DNA of 64,000 nt from Rhizobium sp. P38BS-XIX (GCF_012641435.1 NZ_JABAIJ010000001.1:124001-188000), one strand, 5' to 3'; shown: positions 1-10,144, numbered from the stretch's first letter. A program made the numbers and translations. Notes: a model not told the origin generated them from the letters alone.

Positions 1-166
1 GATAGGCGAGCCGTGCGAGCATGCCCGCCAGGCAAAGAGCCCCGGCACGGAAGATATCGAACGGATTGCCCAGCGCAGCCTGCCAGTTGAGATGCGCAAA
101 GGTCACGGCAACGAGTGCCGCGATATAGGTCCATGCGATGATCTTCAAAAACCGGTCTGATATCAT
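1..166 (-). CDS. Membrane protein, N-terminal fragment (runs off left edge)
   Basis: Reading leftward from an ATG at 166 there is an open frame of 55 codons without a stop up to the window edge. The visible residues start MISDRFLKIIAWTYIA and form one hydrophobic segment (about residues 8-24), a short polar loop, and the start of a second (about 38-54), so it is an integral membrane protein. The spacing of the two helices resembles small VanZ-like proteins, but the part seen is too short to assign a family. It is transcribed in the same direction as the MFS gene to its right, with about 200 bases between them that hold no recognisable gene. Confidence 0.5.
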   Translation of the reverse strand, partial: MISDRFLKIIAWTYIAALVAVTFAHLNWQAALGNPFDIFRAGALCLAGMLARLAY

Positions 167-369
167 GAGGATATGCTATAGCAGCGAGACGTTTAAACGC
201 CAGTATCGTACCGTTTCAAACATCGAGGCGGATGGCATTTCGGTGCGCACATTTTATGTGGCTGCGAAACATTCTGTTGCGACGCAAAATCTTTCCGACG
301 TCTTTCCGCCTTCGATTAGCCGCGTTGCCATGCCGGCCGGAGGTCTTGTCCGGCCGACATATGGGCGCA

Positions 370-1932
370 TCACGCCTTTGAGACGCAGAGCGCTTCTTCC
401 TCTTCCATCAACGGCGCCGTTTCATCGGCCTGCGCATCGGATGATCCTCGGCCGAGGAAGGAAAAGACGACGATCGCAGTGATGACGGTGATCGCGGTCA
501 GCAGCCAGAGCAAGGCGCTGAAGGCATTGCCATAGCCCAGGATCAGCGCGTCGTGGCCGATTGCCGGCACGCTCGAAGCTGCGGCGACAACATCGCCGGT
601 CACCAGCCGCTGCGCCGCCGCCGATGCATGCTCGCCCGCGGCAGTCCCGAGCCGCGATTGAATGAAGGCGGACAGGATGGCGCTGACCACCGCAAGTGCA
701 ACACCTTCGCCGGCAACGCGGGTCGTGCTGAAGATGCCCGTCGCCATGCCCGCGCGCTCCTTCGGAACGACGCTGACCGCAAGACCGTCCATCAGGCCCC
801 ACGGCAGGCTGATCCCGACGCCGATCGTCAACAGCGGACCGATCAATGCCGACGGCGCGGAGCCGGTGGTGAAATGGCTGAGCCAGAAAAGTCCTGCGGC
901 CGAAACAAGAAGGCCTGTGCCGCAGATCGTTGCCGGGCTGAACCAGCGAGTGAGAAAGCCGGCGACGATCGGCAGGATGAGAAGCGGTGCCGACAGCGCG
1001 ACCATCATGCGGCCGGCACCGATCTCGCTCATGCCTTCGATACCGACAAAGCGCACCGGCAGCAGGATCAGAAGCACCACGAAGGCATAGGCGGGCGCGG
1101 CCGCCAGCAATTGCACGCCGACAAACCGGGGATAGCGAAAGAGGCTGAGATCCAGCATCGGTCGCTTCACAACGCGTTCGATGATGCCGAAGGCGAGAAA
1201 CAGGATGGCCGCGCCGGCAAGGAGGGCAACGACGAGCAGATCGCTCCAGCCGGTTTCGGGTGCGCGCAGCACTCCATAGGTGAAAAGGGTGAGAGCGAGC
1301 GTAAAGGTGAGGGCGCCGGCCCAGTCGAGCCCCGCCGCTTCAGGATCGCGGGATTCGCGCAGGAAATATGCGCTGAGCGCAAGAGAGAGTATCGCCAGGC
1401 CGACGACGAGCAGAAAAATCGAAGGCCAGCCGAAGGCATCGATCATCAGTCCGGATGCAATCGGTCCGAAGGCGAGGCCGATCCCGAAGCTGGAGCCGAC
1501 GATGGAGAACGCCCGCATGCGGGCCGCGCCATCGAATTCCTGTGCAAGCGACGCCATGCCGCCTGAGAAGGCTGCCGCCGCGCCGAGCCCCTGCAAGGCT
1601 CGCAATATATCGAACCAGACGATGTTGCCTGCGAAGGCCAGTCCCGCCGAAAAGAGCGCGAAGCAGGCGACACCGGCGAGAAAAACACGTCGGCGGCCAA
1701 AGCTGTCGGCCAGAGCGCCTGCCGCCATCAGGCTGCTGCCGAACGTCAGCATGAAGGCGTTGGTGACCCAGTTGAGCGCGATGGGGCTACCGCCAAGCGT
1801 GCGGCTGATGGCCGGTAGCGCGACGGCTGGGCCGGTGAATGTGAGCGGCATGGCCGCTGCGGCGCAGCAGACCGCGACGAGCACAAAAAATTTCTCGGTC
1901 GGACTTGCGACCCTTGTCTTGCTGGGGGGCAT
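370..1932 (-). CDS. MFS drug/solute efflux transporter (14-helix type)
   Basis: A 520-residue major facilitator of the EmrB/QacA (DHA2) type, expected to export a drug or toxic solute across the inner membrane by proton antiport. The sequence has about 14 hydrophobic segments, the motif-A loop ADSFGRRRVFLAG between helices 2 and 3, and the long central region typical of DHA2 members. The frame opens further upstream, but residues before MPPSKTRVASP are not transporter-like, so the ATG at 1932 is preferred; its ribosome site (GGAAA) is weak. It is divergent from the LysR gene at 2091, and such pairs are usually regulator and target, so LysR control from the shared 158-base gap is likely. Substrate unknown. 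Confidence 0.85.
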   Translation of the reverse strand: MPPSKTRVASPTEKFFVLVAVCCAAAAMPLTFTGPAVALPAISRTLGGSPIALNWVTNAFMLTFGSSLMAAGALADSFGRRRVFLAGVACFALFSAGLAFAGNIVWFDILRALQGLGAAAAFSGGMASLAQEFDGAARMRAFSIVGSSFGIGLAFGPIASGLMIDAFGWPSIFLLVVGLAILSLALSAYFLRESRDPEAAGLDWAGALTFTLALTLFTYGVLRAPETGWSDLLVVALLAGAAILFLAFGIIERVVKRPMLDLSLFRYPRFVGVQLLAAAPAYAFVVLLILLPVRFVGIEGMSEIGAGRMMVALSAPLLILPIVAGFLTRWFSPATICGTGLLVSAAGLFWLSHFTTGSAPSALIGPLLTIGVGISLPWGLMDGLAVSVVPKERAGMATGIFSTTRVAGEGVALAVVSAILSAFIQSRLGTAAGEHASAAAQRLVTGDVVAAASSVPAIGHDALILGYGNAFSALLWLLTAITVITAIVVFSFLGRGSSDAQADETAPLMEEEEALCVSKA

Positions 1933-2090
1933 CGGATTTCCATTCGATTTGATGCGGGCGAACGATGAGCGTTCTTGGACAGGATGCCGTCGCTCACGGG
2001 TTTGAATGACCCAAGCAAGATAGTTTTGCTGTAATCTCATGATAATAAGGCTATAACTCCACATATACCGGAAGAAAACGCTCGAATGGA

Positions 2091-3020
2091 GTGCCCGTGG
2101 ATCGTCTGAGTGGCTTGAATGCTTTTGTGAGGACGGCGGATCTCGGCAGTTTCACCGCCGCCGGCCGGGTGCTCGGTCTTTCAGCCTCTGCTGTCGGCAA
2201 GGCTGTCAGCAACCTGGAGCGCCAGCTCGGTGTTCGGTTGCTTCAACGGTCCACACGCAGCATTCGGCTGACCGAGGAGGGCCGTCTTTTTCACGAGCGC
2301 TGCCGGCGTGTGCTCGATGATCTGGACGGCGCCCAGGCCTCTCTTGCACAGGCCGTGGCCATGCCGCGCGGAAAGCTGCGTGTGAGCGTTCCCATCATCA
2401 GCTACCACTTCCTGCTGCCGGTGGTGCCGGAATTCGTGGAGCGCTATCCCGAGGTCGAACTCGATATCGATTTCAACGACCGTATCGTCGATCTCATCGA
2501 AGAAGGGGTCGACGTCGCGATCCGCAGCGGCGATCTGCCGGATTCGCGCTTGATCTCGCGCACCCTGCGGCCTTTCCGCATGCTGCTTTGCGCTGCCCCG
2601 CGCTATTTGGAGCGCCATGGCGTGCCGCATTGCCCGCGAGCGCTGGATCAGCATCTGGCCGTGCGCTTTCGCTATCCCAACAGTGGCAAACTGCAGGACT
2701 GGCCGTTGACCTTGCCGGAGGGAGAGCCGGAGCTGCGCATGCAGACGGCACTGTCCTGTAACAATATGGAGGCGGTGCGCGGCGCCACCGTCGCCGGTCT
2801 CGGCATCGGCTGCATGCCGGATTTCCTGGTGGGCAGTTCGCTTGTTGACGGCGTGCTCCAGATCGTTCTTGGCGATTTTGTCGATGAGCCGGGTCACTTT
2901 CATCTGCTCTGGCCGTCCAGCCGCCATCTGTCGCCCAAGGTCCGTGTTTTCGTCGATTTCTTGAGCGAGCGTCTCTTTTCCAACAACTGTGATCTGCTGC
3001 CGGGCATGGCCGCGGCGTAG
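2091..3020 (+). CDS. LysR-family transcriptional regulator
   Basis: A 309-residue LysR protein. The N-terminal winged helix-turn-helix is clear (FVRTADLGSFTAAGRVLGLS, residues 12-31, then AVGKAVSNLERQLGVRLLQRSTR). A type-2 periplasmic-binding-like effector domain follows from about residue 90. The start is GTG at 2091; a second in-frame GTG lies two codons on. It resembles the CrgA/DmlR-like LysR subgroup that autoregulates and controls a divergent neighbour. The adjacent divergent MFS exporter is the obvious target. No effector can be named from sequence. Confidence 0.88.
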   Translation: MPVDRLSGLNAFVRTADLGSFTAAGRVLGLSASAVGKAVSNLERQLGVRLLQRSTRSIRLTEEGRLFHERCRRVLDDLDGAQASLAQAVAMPRGKLRVSVPIISYHFLLPVVPEFVERYPEVELDIDFNDRIVDLIEEGVDVAIRSGDLPDSRLISRTLRPFRMLLCAAPRYLERHGVPHCPRALDQHLAVRFRYPNSGKLQDWPLTLPEGEPELRMQTALSCNNMEAVRGATVAGLGIGCMPDFLVGSSLVDGVLQIVLGDFVDEPGHFHLLWPSSRHLSPKVRVFVDFLSERLFSNNCDLLPGMAAA

Positions 3021-3181
3021 TCGCGCAACCGGCGTCAAGGCCACGTTGCCCGCGATCATTCCGCTCGGCATATTTTCAGCAAAACGCCTTTAAGCTGTTG
3101 CCGTGAAACGCTGTTTTTGCAACGGTGCGGGCGTTATCAGCATCGGCCGGAATCCTCGGCCGCTAGAATTTGGAACTTACG

Positions 3182-4240
3182 ATGAGCCGCTTCTGGAGTC
3201 CTATTGTTCATTCCTTGACGCCCTATGTGGCCGGCGAGCAGCCTGCCATCAGCGACATCGTCAAGCTGAACACAAACGAAAACCCATACGGCCCATCACC
3301 GAAGGCGCTGGCGGCGATTGCGAAGGCAACTGCCGATACGCTTCGCCTTTATCCAGATCCGACCGCACAGAGTTTGCGTGCTGCGATCGCTGAAAGCCAT
3401 GGTCTCGACAAGAGCGAGGTGTTCATCGGCAACGGGTCAGACGAGGTGCTGGCGCACACATTCCAGGCGCTGCTCAATCACGATCAAGCGCTGCTGTTCC
3501 CCGACATCACCTACAGCTTTTATCCGACCTATTGCCGGCTCTACGGGGTCGAATTCCAGGAAGTACCGCTCGATTCCGAGATGCGCGTCCGAGTGGAGGA
3601 TTATCGCCGGCCTTGCGGCGCGATCATCCTGCCGAATCCGAATGCGCCCACGGGAATCGGCCTGCCTTTGTCCGAGATCGAGGCGCTCGTTAAGGAACAT
3701 CCGGATCAGGTTGTTGTTATCGATGAAGCCTATGTGGATTTCGGCGGCGAGAGCGCCATTCCGCTTGTGCGCCAATACCCCAATCTGCTGGTCATCCAGA
3801 CCTTCTCGAAATCCCGGGGGCTGGCCGGGCTTCGCGTCGGCTTTGCCGTTGGGCAACGCCCGCTGATCGAGGCTCTCGAGCGGGTGAAGGACAGCTTCAA
3901 CTCCTATCCCATCGACAGGCTCACGCTTGCAGGCGCCGTTGCGGCCTGGGAAGATCAAGAGTGGTTCGATCGCCATCGCGCAATGGTCATTGCCAGTCGG
4001 GAGCGTCTGGGCGATCGACTGAAGCAACTCGGTTTCGAAGTGCTTCCCTCGTCGGCAAATTTCGTATTTGCGAGACATCCGCGCAAATCCGGCGCGGATC
4101 TGGCAGCCGAACTTAGGAGCCGGTCGGTGCTGGTCAGGCGCTTCTCGTCTACCCGCATCGCCGACTTTCTGCGCATCAGCATCGGCACCGACGCCGAATG
4201 CGATCGCCTGCTGGCCGCGCTCGGCGAGATATTGAGCTAA
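3182..4240 (+). CDS. hisC: Histidinol-phosphate aminotransferase-type PLP enzyme
   Basis: A 352-residue fold-type I aminotransferase expected to convert imidazole-acetol phosphate and glutamate to histidinol phosphate. It shows the substrate loop [11 protein letters not shown] (residues 31-41), NPNAPTG (152-158), DEAYVDF (181-187) and the PLP lysine in [14 protein letters not shown] (K210). An in-frame TTG at 3170 exists, but ATG at 3182 gives the usual N-terminus. No other his genes are near. Rhizobia carry more than one hisC-like gene, so this could be a second copy or act on other aromatic amino acids. A strong terminator follows the stop. Confidence 0.85.
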   Translation: MSRFWSPIVHSLTPYVAGEQPAISDIVKLNTNENPYGPSPKALAAIAKATADTLRLYPDPTAQSLRAAIAESHGLDKSEVFIGNGSDEVLAHTFQALLNHDQALLFPDITYSFYPTYCRLYGVEFQEVPLDSEMRVRVEDYRRPCGAIILPNPNAPTGIGLPLSEIEALVKEHPDQVVVIDEAYVDFGGESAIPLVRQYPNLLVIQTFSKSRGLAGLRVGFAVGQRPLIEALERVKDSFNSYPIDRLTLAGAVAAWEDQEWFDRHRAMVIASRERLGDRLKQLGFEVLPSSANFVFARHPRKSGADLAAELRSRSVLVRRFSSTRIADFLRISIGTDAECDRLLAALGEILS

Positions 4241-4274
4241 CGGCAAGGACAGAAACCGTCACGAGTTCATAAAG

Positions 4275-4302
4275 AAAGAGGCCGATCGATGTCGGCCTCT
4301 TT
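4275..4302. terminator. Bidirectional intrinsic terminator between hisC and cysN
   Basis: A perfect 11-base-pair stem (AAAGAGGCCGA at 4275-4285 against TCGGCCTCTTT at 4292-4302) closes a 6-base loop. A T run flanks one side and an A run the other, so it can end transcription of both convergent genes: hisC (stop 4240) and cysN (stop 4326). Confidence 0.9.
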
Positions 4303-4325
4303 GCTTTCAGCTATGAAGCGGGCGA

Positions 4326-5816
4326 TCAGATGTCGCTGGCCGCATTGGCCCAGATCTCCGCAGCCTGTGCGGAGGTCACGCGACGCACATCCGTCTCGTC
4401 GCGGCGGCTGGCGAAAAGCTCACTCGCCATGATCTGCTCGGCGAGATCGGCCGGCAGGGACAGGAGCACGCGCTGGCCGTCCTTATGAAGGCCGCCAACA
4501 TCCGAGCGCTTGCCGGTGATCATGCCGCCAGCGACCGTGTTGTTGGTTTCCGGATCGATCAGGATGAAAGAGCCGGTCGAGCGGTTCTGGTCATACGGAT
4601 CGAATACGGCGGCCTCGTCGAAGGAAAGGCGAACCTTGCCGATGGCGTTCATCCAGAGCGCCTGTGCCGGAGCCCAGGCGCCCGTCTTGAGTTCAAGCTG
4701 GGCAATCGGCTGCACCTGAACCCGCTGGCGGCGGCTGCCGCTCTTCAGCCAGTAGCGCTTGCCGGGTTCGATGCCCTCAGGCTGCAGTGCGACGATCTGC
4801 GCATCGAAGGAAAGACCAGTTTGCGGCTGGCTGTCGATCGCAACGATCATATCGCCGCGCGACACATCCACCTGGCGATCGAGAACGAGCGTGATGGCGT
4901 CACCCGCAACCGCTGCATTGCGCACGAGATCGAAGGTCACGATCTTCGAGACATTGGCGACCATGCCCGACGGCAGGATCATCACGCTGTCGCCCGGCTT
5001 GACCGAGCCGCCGGCAACCGTGCCCTGATAGCCGCGGAAGCTTTCGCCGGGGCGCGAGACACGCTGCACGGACAGGCGGAAGCCGACCGTCTGCGCTGAG
5101 CGAACGGTTGCCAGCTCCAGCGTTTCGACCAACGTCGGGCCAGTGTACCAAGGCATGGCAGCCTTGCCGGAATAAACGACGTTTTCGCCCTTCAGCGCCG
5201 ACATCGGGATGGCCGTAATCTGCTTGACGCCGAGCGACAGGGCAAATTCGCGGAAGTCGTTGGAAATTTTCTCGAAACCGGCGCGATCGTAGTTCGTCAG
5301 GTCGATCTTGTTGATGGCCAGTACGAATTGCTTGATGCCGAGCAGCGAGGCGATCGTTGCATGGCGGCGGGTCTGTTCGAGAATGCCCATGCGAGCGTCG
5401 ATCAGCAGCACGGCGAGATCGGCGGTCGAAGCGCCGGTCGCCATGTTGCGGGTATACTGCTCGTGGCCGGGCGTGTCGGCGACGATAAAGGAGCGCTTGT
5501 CGGTCGAGAAATAGCGATAGGCGACATCGATGGTGATGCCCTGTTCGCGCTCGGCCTGCAGTCCGTCCAGCAGCAATGCGAAATCGGGCAGGCCGAGATC
5601 GTTCTGCTTGCCGGTGGAATCGCGCTGGAGCGTGGCGGCCTGGTCTTCCTTGACTGCCTTGGTATCCCAGAGGAGACGACCGATCAGGGTCGACTTGCCG
5701 TCATCGACGCTGCCGCAGGTAATCAGGCGAAGCGGGCGCGAGTCGCGAACGGCCTTGGCAGGCTCGGCGGCCAGTCCGGCAGCCGGAATCGTAACGACGT
5801 TTGCGTTTACGGTCAT
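4326..5816 (-). CDS. cysN: Sulfate adenylyltransferase GTPase subunit
   Basis: A 496-residue GTPase subunit of ATP sulfurylase. With CysD it activates sulfate to adenosine 5'-phosphosulfate, with GTP hydrolysis driving the reaction. It is an EF-Tu-like GTPase: P-loop GSVDDGKS (35-42), DTPGHEQYTRNM and NKID are all visible, followed by beta-barrel domains. There is no C-terminal CysC (APS kinase) domain, unlike the fused NodQ type. The start at 5816 is one base past the cysD stop (5818-5820), so the two are translationally coupled. It is the last gene of cysH-cysD-cysN. Confidence 0.95.
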   Translation of the reverse strand: MTVNANVVTIPAAGLAAEPAKAVRDSRPLRLITCGSVDDGKSTLIGRLLWDTKAVKEDQAATLQRDSTGKQNDLGLPDFALLLDGLQAEREQGITIDVAYRYFSTDKRSFIVADTPGHEQYTRNMATGASTADLAVLLIDARMGILEQTRRHATIASLLGIKQFVLAINKIDLTNYDRAGFEKISNDFREFALSLGVKQITAIPMSALKGENVVYSGKAAMPWYTGPTLVETLELATVRSAQTVGFRLSVQRVSRPGESFRGYQGTVAGGSVKPGDSVMILPSGMVANVSKIVTFDLVRNAAVAGDAITLVLDRQVDVSRGDMIVAIDSQPQTGLSFDAQIVALQPEGIEPGKRYWLKSGSRRQRVQVQPIAQLELKTGAWAPAQALWMNAIGKVRLSFDEAAVFDPYDQNRSTGSFILIDPETNNTVAGGMITGKRSDVGGLHKDGQRVLLSLPADLAEQIMASELFASRRDETDVRRVTSAQAAEIWANAASDI

Positions 5817-5817
5817 C

Positions 5818-6771
5818 TCAGAAATATCCTTCGCGCTTCTTCTTTTCCATGGAGCCAGACTGGTCGCGGTCGATAGCGCGACCTTGGCGTTCGGAAACCG
5901 TGGCAATTTCCAGCTCTGCAATAATCTCTTCCAGCGTCGTGGCCGTCGAGCGGATGGCGCCCGTCAGCGGGAAGCAGCCGAGCGTACGGAAGCGGATATG
6001 CTCCTCACGCTTCACCTCGCCGGGCAGCAATTCGAGACGCGGATCGGCCGCCATGATCATCATTCCGTCGCGCTCGACGAAGGGCCGCTTTGCCGCAAAA
6101 TAAAGCGGCACGATCGGGATCTCTTCGGCCTGGATGTAGCGCCAGATATCGACTTCGGTCCAGTTGGAGAGCGGGAAGGCACGCACGCTCTCACCCTTGC
6201 GGATCTGGCCGTTGTACACGTTCCAGAGTTCCGGCCGCTGGTTGCGCGGATCCCAACGATGGTCAGGCGTACGGAAGGAATAGATGCGTTCCTTGGCGCG
6301 CGAGGCTTCTTCGTCGCGGCGGGCGCCGCCGAAGGCCGCGTCGAACTGGCCGGCATCGAGCGCATGGCGCAGGGCTTCCGTCTTCATGATGTCGGTGTAG
6401 CGCGCCGAGCCATGCGTGAAAGGCGTGATGTTCTCGGCCTTGCCGCGCGGATTGATGTGCTCGATCAGATCGAGATCATATTCTTTGACGATGTTGTCGC
6501 GGAACGCGATCATCTCGGCAAATTTCCAGCCGGTGTTCACATGCAGCAACGGAAAGGGCACGCGGCCGGGATAGAACGCCTTGCGCGCCAGATGCAGCAG
6601 CACGGACGAATCCTTGCCGATCGAATAGAGCATCACGGGGCGCTCGAATTCGGCGGCAACCTCGCGGAAAATATGAATGGACTCGTTTTCCAGTGCTTTC
6701 AGATGCGGGTCGAGCGGCGGCTTGGTGCTTTGCGGATTGGAGATTTCCGTATCAGGACGGCTATCGGGCAT
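5818..6771 (-). CDS. cysD: Sulfate adenylyltransferase catalytic subunit
   Basis: A 317-residue PP-loop ATP sulfurylase small subunit that makes APS from ATP and sulfate together with CysN. The [15 protein letters not shown] segment is the PP-loop nucleotide site, and [17 protein letters not shown] and [12 protein letters not shown] are family signatures. ATG at 6771 gives the usual length; the frame extends seven codons upstream with no support. It lies between cysH (126-base gap) and cysN (1-base gap). Confidence 0.95.
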   Translation of the reverse strand: MPDSRPDTEISNPQSTKPPLDPHLKALENESIHIFREVAAEFERPVMLYSIGKDSSVLLHLARKAFYPGRVPFPLLHVNTGWKFAEMIAFRDNIVKEYDLDLIEHINPRGKAENITPFTHGSARYTDIMKTEALRHALDAGQFDAAFGGARRDEEASRAKERIYSFRTPDHRWDPRNQRPELWNVYNGQIRKGESVRAFPLSNWTEVDIWRYIQAEEIPIVPLYFAAKRPFVERDGMMIMAADPRLELLPGEVKREEHIRFRTLGCFPLTGAIRSTATTLEEIIAELEIATVSERQGRAIDRDQSGSMEKKKREGYF

Positions 6772-6897
6772 TGATGACTCCAGAACTTTCAAGTGTGCCG
6801 ACCGAAGCTTGGCCGGAAAGATGGATGCGTTGGTTCCCGAGAGATCGGCGGCGTATAAGACGCGCCTTGTATCGGAATTCAGGAACTGGCGGGTATT

Positions 6898-7635
6898 TTA
6901 TTGTGCGGCGGCGGCGCCTTCTTCATGGACATGAAGGCCGCATTCGCGCTTCTCGTCGTTTTCCCACCACCAGCGGCCGGCGCGCTCAGGTTCGCCCGGC
7001 TTGATGGCGCGCGTACAGGGCTCGCAGCCGATCGAAGGATAGCCGCGCGCGTGCAGTGGGTTTACCGGCACACTGTTGTCGGCGACATAGGCGCGGATGA
7101 CATCGATATCCCAATCGGCGAGCGGGTTGATCTTGATCAGATTCCGTTCGGGATCGAATTCGGCGAATGGCGTGTCGGCGCGATTGGCGGACTGGCCACG
7201 GCGCAGGCCGGTGATCCAGATGGTGGCACCTGAAAGAGCGCGCGCAAGCGGCTTCAGCTTGCGCACGCCACAACAGGCATGCCTGGCTTCAACACTCTCA
7301 TAAAAACCGTTTAGACCGTATTTTTCAGCATAGGCATCGATATCTGCCTTTTCCGGCTCGTAGCTGACGATATCGATATCGTACTGGCTTTTCGTCTCGT
7401 CGATCAGCGCGAGCGTTTCGGGGAAAAGGCGACCGGTCTGGAGGGTCGCAACTTCGATCGGCAGGCGGTGATTGCCGATCTCCGCCGTGATCACCTGGTC
7501 CTCAATACCGAGCGATGTTGTAAAGACGACGCGGCCACCGAGGCTGGAGACGAGGGACAGACGGCCAGCAAGATCGAGCGATGCGAGCTGGCTGTTGAGC
7601 GTCGCGGCGTCTTCAATGGATGTAATGGCAGTCAT
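6898..7635 (-). CDS. cysH: Adenylyl-sulfate (APS) reductase, thioredoxin-dependent
   Basis: A 245-residue PP-loop reductase converting APS to sulfite and AMP in assimilatory sulfate reduction. The iron-sulfur ligands that separate APS from PAPS reductases are present: CC (121-122) and CEPC (204-207). The catalytic cysteine is in KRECGLH (C232). This fits the absence of an APS kinase domain in CysN: sulfate goes directly from APS to sulfite. It is the first gene of the cysHDN block and is divergent from an Rrf2-family regulator. The start at 7635 has an AGGA ribosome site seven bases upstream. Confidence 0.95.
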   Translation of the reverse strand: MTAITSIEDAATLNSQLASLDLAGRLSLVSSLGGRVVFTTSLGIEDQVITAEIGNHRLPIEVATLQTGRLFPETLALIDETKSQYDIDIVSYEPEKADIDAYAEKYGLNGFYESVEARHACCGVRKLKPLARALSGATIWITGLRRGQSANRADTPFAEFDPERNLIKINPLADWDIDVIRAYVADNSVPVNPLHARGYPSIGCEPCTRAIKPGEPERAGRWWWENDEKRECGLHVHEEGAAAAQ

Positions 7636-8126
7636 GGGAGGATCCTGTCCTTATGTTGCCGGGAGTATCGCAGCTCGGAAGGATCGCGGACAGAAAAATA
7701 GATATCGAAAGCACGCGGATGGAGGGTAAATATCTCCATGAAGCAGCGTCGATAAGGAAAAGCGACCGCCTCGGCTGTTAACCAAGGCGTTTTGCCGTCA
7801 ATTACGGCTTATCGAAAGCGCTTTGCACGGTCATCCATGTTTCAGCGCTTGCTTTAATGTCTATAGAAATAGTAGAGTTACACATAGCTTGTCAAATGGA
7901 AATCGGAAGTGATGCCCGAAATGATGCGCTGCGGCGGATTTTGAGCTAAACTATGGGCATAGCGACGAAGAACGACGACAAGTCTGGGTTGCTGGCGTCT
8001 CCTGGCATTGCGCCATGGGTGTGAGTGCTTCGACATTGCCCGGGGACGAGGGCTGAGGAGTTCTGGAGCGGACCGGCCGAATCGATCGGCCGAACGTATC
8101 GCATGTGTGTGTGAAGCGGTTCGATA
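7636..8126. other. 491-base divergent intergenic region (cysH / Rrf2 regulator)
   Basis: No coding frame or RNA gene is convincing here. It must contain the promoters of both cysHDN (leftward) and the Rrf2 gene (rightward). The most AT-rich part is around 7855-7900, where TCTA (7860-7863) and TAGA (7873-7876) flank a short AT core. This could be an Rrf2-type operator, but only by its position and composition. Confidence 0.4.
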
Positions 8127-8573
8127 ATGATTACTCAGAAAGCAAAGTATGCGCTGCGCGCGCTATCGGCCCTGGCTCAATCCGAGGCAGGCGAGCCGAT
8201 GATGATTTCCGACATCGCGACTCAGCAGAAGATCCCGAAAAAATTCCTGGAACAGATCCTCCTCGATCTGAAGCATCAGGGCATCGTGATCAGCCGTCGC
8301 GGCAAGCAGGGCGGTTATCTCCTGCGAAAGCCGGCAAACGAGATCACGTTCGGCGAGATCCTGCGGGTCATCGATGGGCCGTTGGCCCCGCTGCCCTGTC
8401 TGTCGCTGACAGCCTATCGCCGCTGTGACGATTGCGATGGTGAGCAGACCTGCGAAATCCGTCATGTCTTCGCCCGGGTGGCGGATGCGACCCGCAAGGT
8501 CCTCTTCTCGACGACGATCGCCGATGCGATCGAGCGGCCGGAAGGCGCCGAAGTCACGCGGCTCATGGCCTGA
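8127..8573 (+). CDS. Rrf2-family regulator with a cysteine cluster
   Basis: A 148-residue Rrf2-family DNA-binding protein (IscR/CymR/NsrR family). The winged helix covers residues 1-75 (AKYALRALSALA, then KKFLEQILLDLKHQGIVIS and RGKQGGYLL). Four cysteines follow at 91, 100, 103 and 109. IscR binds [2Fe-2S] through three cysteines and a histidine with different spacing, so a metal or thiol sensor is possible but not shown. Divergence from cysH suggests a cysteine- or sulfur-responsive regulator of cysHDN, a role played by CymR in Firmicutes. That target assignment is inference. Confidence 0.85.
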   Translation: MITQKAKYALRALSALAQSEAGEPMMISDIATQQKIPKKFLEQILLDLKHQGIVISRRGKQGGYLLRKPANEITFGEILRVIDGPLAPLPCLSLTAYRRCDDCDGEQTCEIRHVFARVADATRKVLFSTTIADAIERPEGAEVTRLMA

Positions 8574-8609
8574 CACAACTGACGGTCTCTCAAGGCCAAG
8601 CGTCGCCCG

Positions 8610-9971
8610 TCAGCCGGCGGCGTGCTCTTCGCTGCCTTCCTTTTCCATCGCCCGCCGGGCGCGGATGGCCGCCGCGATGAAGACGCGCGACAGCCCATGA
8701 TACAGTGGCTCGCGTGACAGCAGTCGCGAGGTCACATAACCGATCATCGAAACGGCCATGATCGGGATGACGGCCTGGTGATCGCCGGTCATTTCCAGAA
8801 TGATGACGAAGGCCGTCATCGGCGCCTGAACGACGCCGGCGAAATAACCGGCCATGCCGAGGATCGCGGCGAGCGCGATGCTGCCGCCGACCAGCGTGCC
8901 GACCGTGCTGCCGAAGCCGGCCCCAACCGCAAGCGATGGCGCGAAGATACCGCCTGGAATGCCCGAGATCATCGACAGGAAGCTCGCAAGCAGCTTTTCG
9001 ACAAAGAAAAGCAGGGGAAGGGCGTGTCCTTCCACAGCGCCGCGGGCCTGGTCGTAACCGGTACCGAATGTCTGGCCGCCGGTCACGACGCCGACGGCCG
9101 CGACCACGAGACCGCAGAACCCGGCCAGGATCAGCATGCGCTGCAGCGGCTGCGGCTGCGCCCAGCGACGGATGCGGATGCCGGCGTAAAGCGCCAGTCC
9201 GCTGAACGTCGCGCCGAGCGCCCCGCCGCCGACACCGCAGATCAACATGACGATCCAGTCGCGCAGCATCGTCGGTGCGGCATCGGCCGTGCCGAAATAG
9301 TTGTAGCTGCCGGAAAGTCCGAGTGCTGCAAGGCCTGAGAGAATGACGGCCATCAGCACCAGGCCGTTGGCGCGGGATTCATAAGTTCGGCTCATTTCCT
9401 CGATGGCGAACACGATACCGGCCAGTGGCGTGTTGAAGGCTGCCGCGATACCCGCTGCCGAGCCGGCAAGGATCAGCCCCTTTGCCTGCGCCATGCCGCC
9501 GAAGCGGGCAACGGCCAACATGAAGGAGGCGCCGACCTGCACAGTCGGTCCTTCGCGACCGATCGAGGCGCCGCTCAAAAGACCCAATATTGTCAGCACA
9601 ATCTTGCCGAAGGCAAGCTTGAGGGAGAGCAGCTTGGTGCGATCCTCGTCGTGATGCAGGTGTCGCGCCGCGATCGCCTGCGGAATGCCGCTGCCTTGCG
9701 AATTGGGAAAGAGGGTTGCCGCCAGATAGGCCGACAGAACGAAACCGAGCGGGGTGAGCAGCAACGGCAGCAGCCAGGTCCATTCGCCTGATTGGGTGAC
9801 GCCTGTAAAAGCCTTCTGCGCGAAATCCGCCAGCTTCGCAAAGCCAACGCTGATCACGCCGATCGCCAGAGCCCCGGTCCAGAAAACCAGACGCGGCCGC
9901 CAGAGATTGAACGAGCCCCAGATGACACGGGAACGACGGAGCAGCTTGGACTTGCGGTAGATTGGGGGCAT
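8610..9971 (-). CDS. ClC-family H+/Cl- exchange transporter
   Basis: A 453-residue ClC protein of the inner membrane. The chloride-site motifs are GSGIP (93-97), GREGP (138-142; E140 is the external gating glutamate) and GGIFAPSLA. The tyrosine in EPLYHGL near the C-terminus also matches. E192 in FAIEEM corresponds to the internal proton glutamate of the E. coli exchanger, so this is probably an antiporter rather than a channel. It has no C-terminal CBS domains. It converges on the Rrf2 gene with a 36-base gap. A role in acid tolerance or charge compensation is typical of the family. Confidence 0.92.
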   Translation of the reverse strand: MPPIYRKSKLLRRSRVIWGSFNLWRPRLVFWTGALAIGVISVGFAKLADFAQKAFTGVTQSGEWTWLLPLLLTPLGFVLSAYLAATLFPNSQGSGIPQAIAARHLHHDEDRTKLLSLKLAFGKIVLTILGLLSGASIGREGPTVQVGASFMLAVARFGGMAQAKGLILAGSAAGIAAAFNTPLAGIVFAIEEMSRTYESRANGLVLMAVILSGLAALGLSGSYNYFGTADAAPTMLRDWIVMLICGVGGGALGATFSGLALYAGIRIRRWAQPQPLQRMLILAGFCGLVVAAVGVVTGGQTFGTGYDQARGAVEGHALPLLFFVEKLLASFLSMISGIPGGIFAPSLAVGAGFGSTVGTLVGGSIALAAILGMAGYFAGVVQAPMTAFVIILEMTGDHQAVIPIMAVSMIGYVTSRLLSREPLYHGLSRVFIAAAIRARRAMEKEGSEEHAAG

Positions 9972-10144
9972 GGGGCGTGTGACCAGCAGATTGATGGACG
10001 GGTCTTTACGGACTCTGTTCTGGCAATCTGCTTAAAAACGACGTCTTAAGATAGTCACACTGTCTTACAGAGCTTCACTTTGCTGAAGGTCTCTTTGCGC
10101 CCCCTAAGCATCGACGTCAACCTATTATGTTCATCTCTCGGCTA

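Noticed and set aside
2181..3071. Long antisense frame opposite the LysR gene
   Set aside because: High-GC third-position effect; the sense protein has clear family motifs and the antisense one has none.
7636..8126. Riboswitch upstream of cysH
   Set aside because: No conserved SAM or other riboswitch core could be identified.
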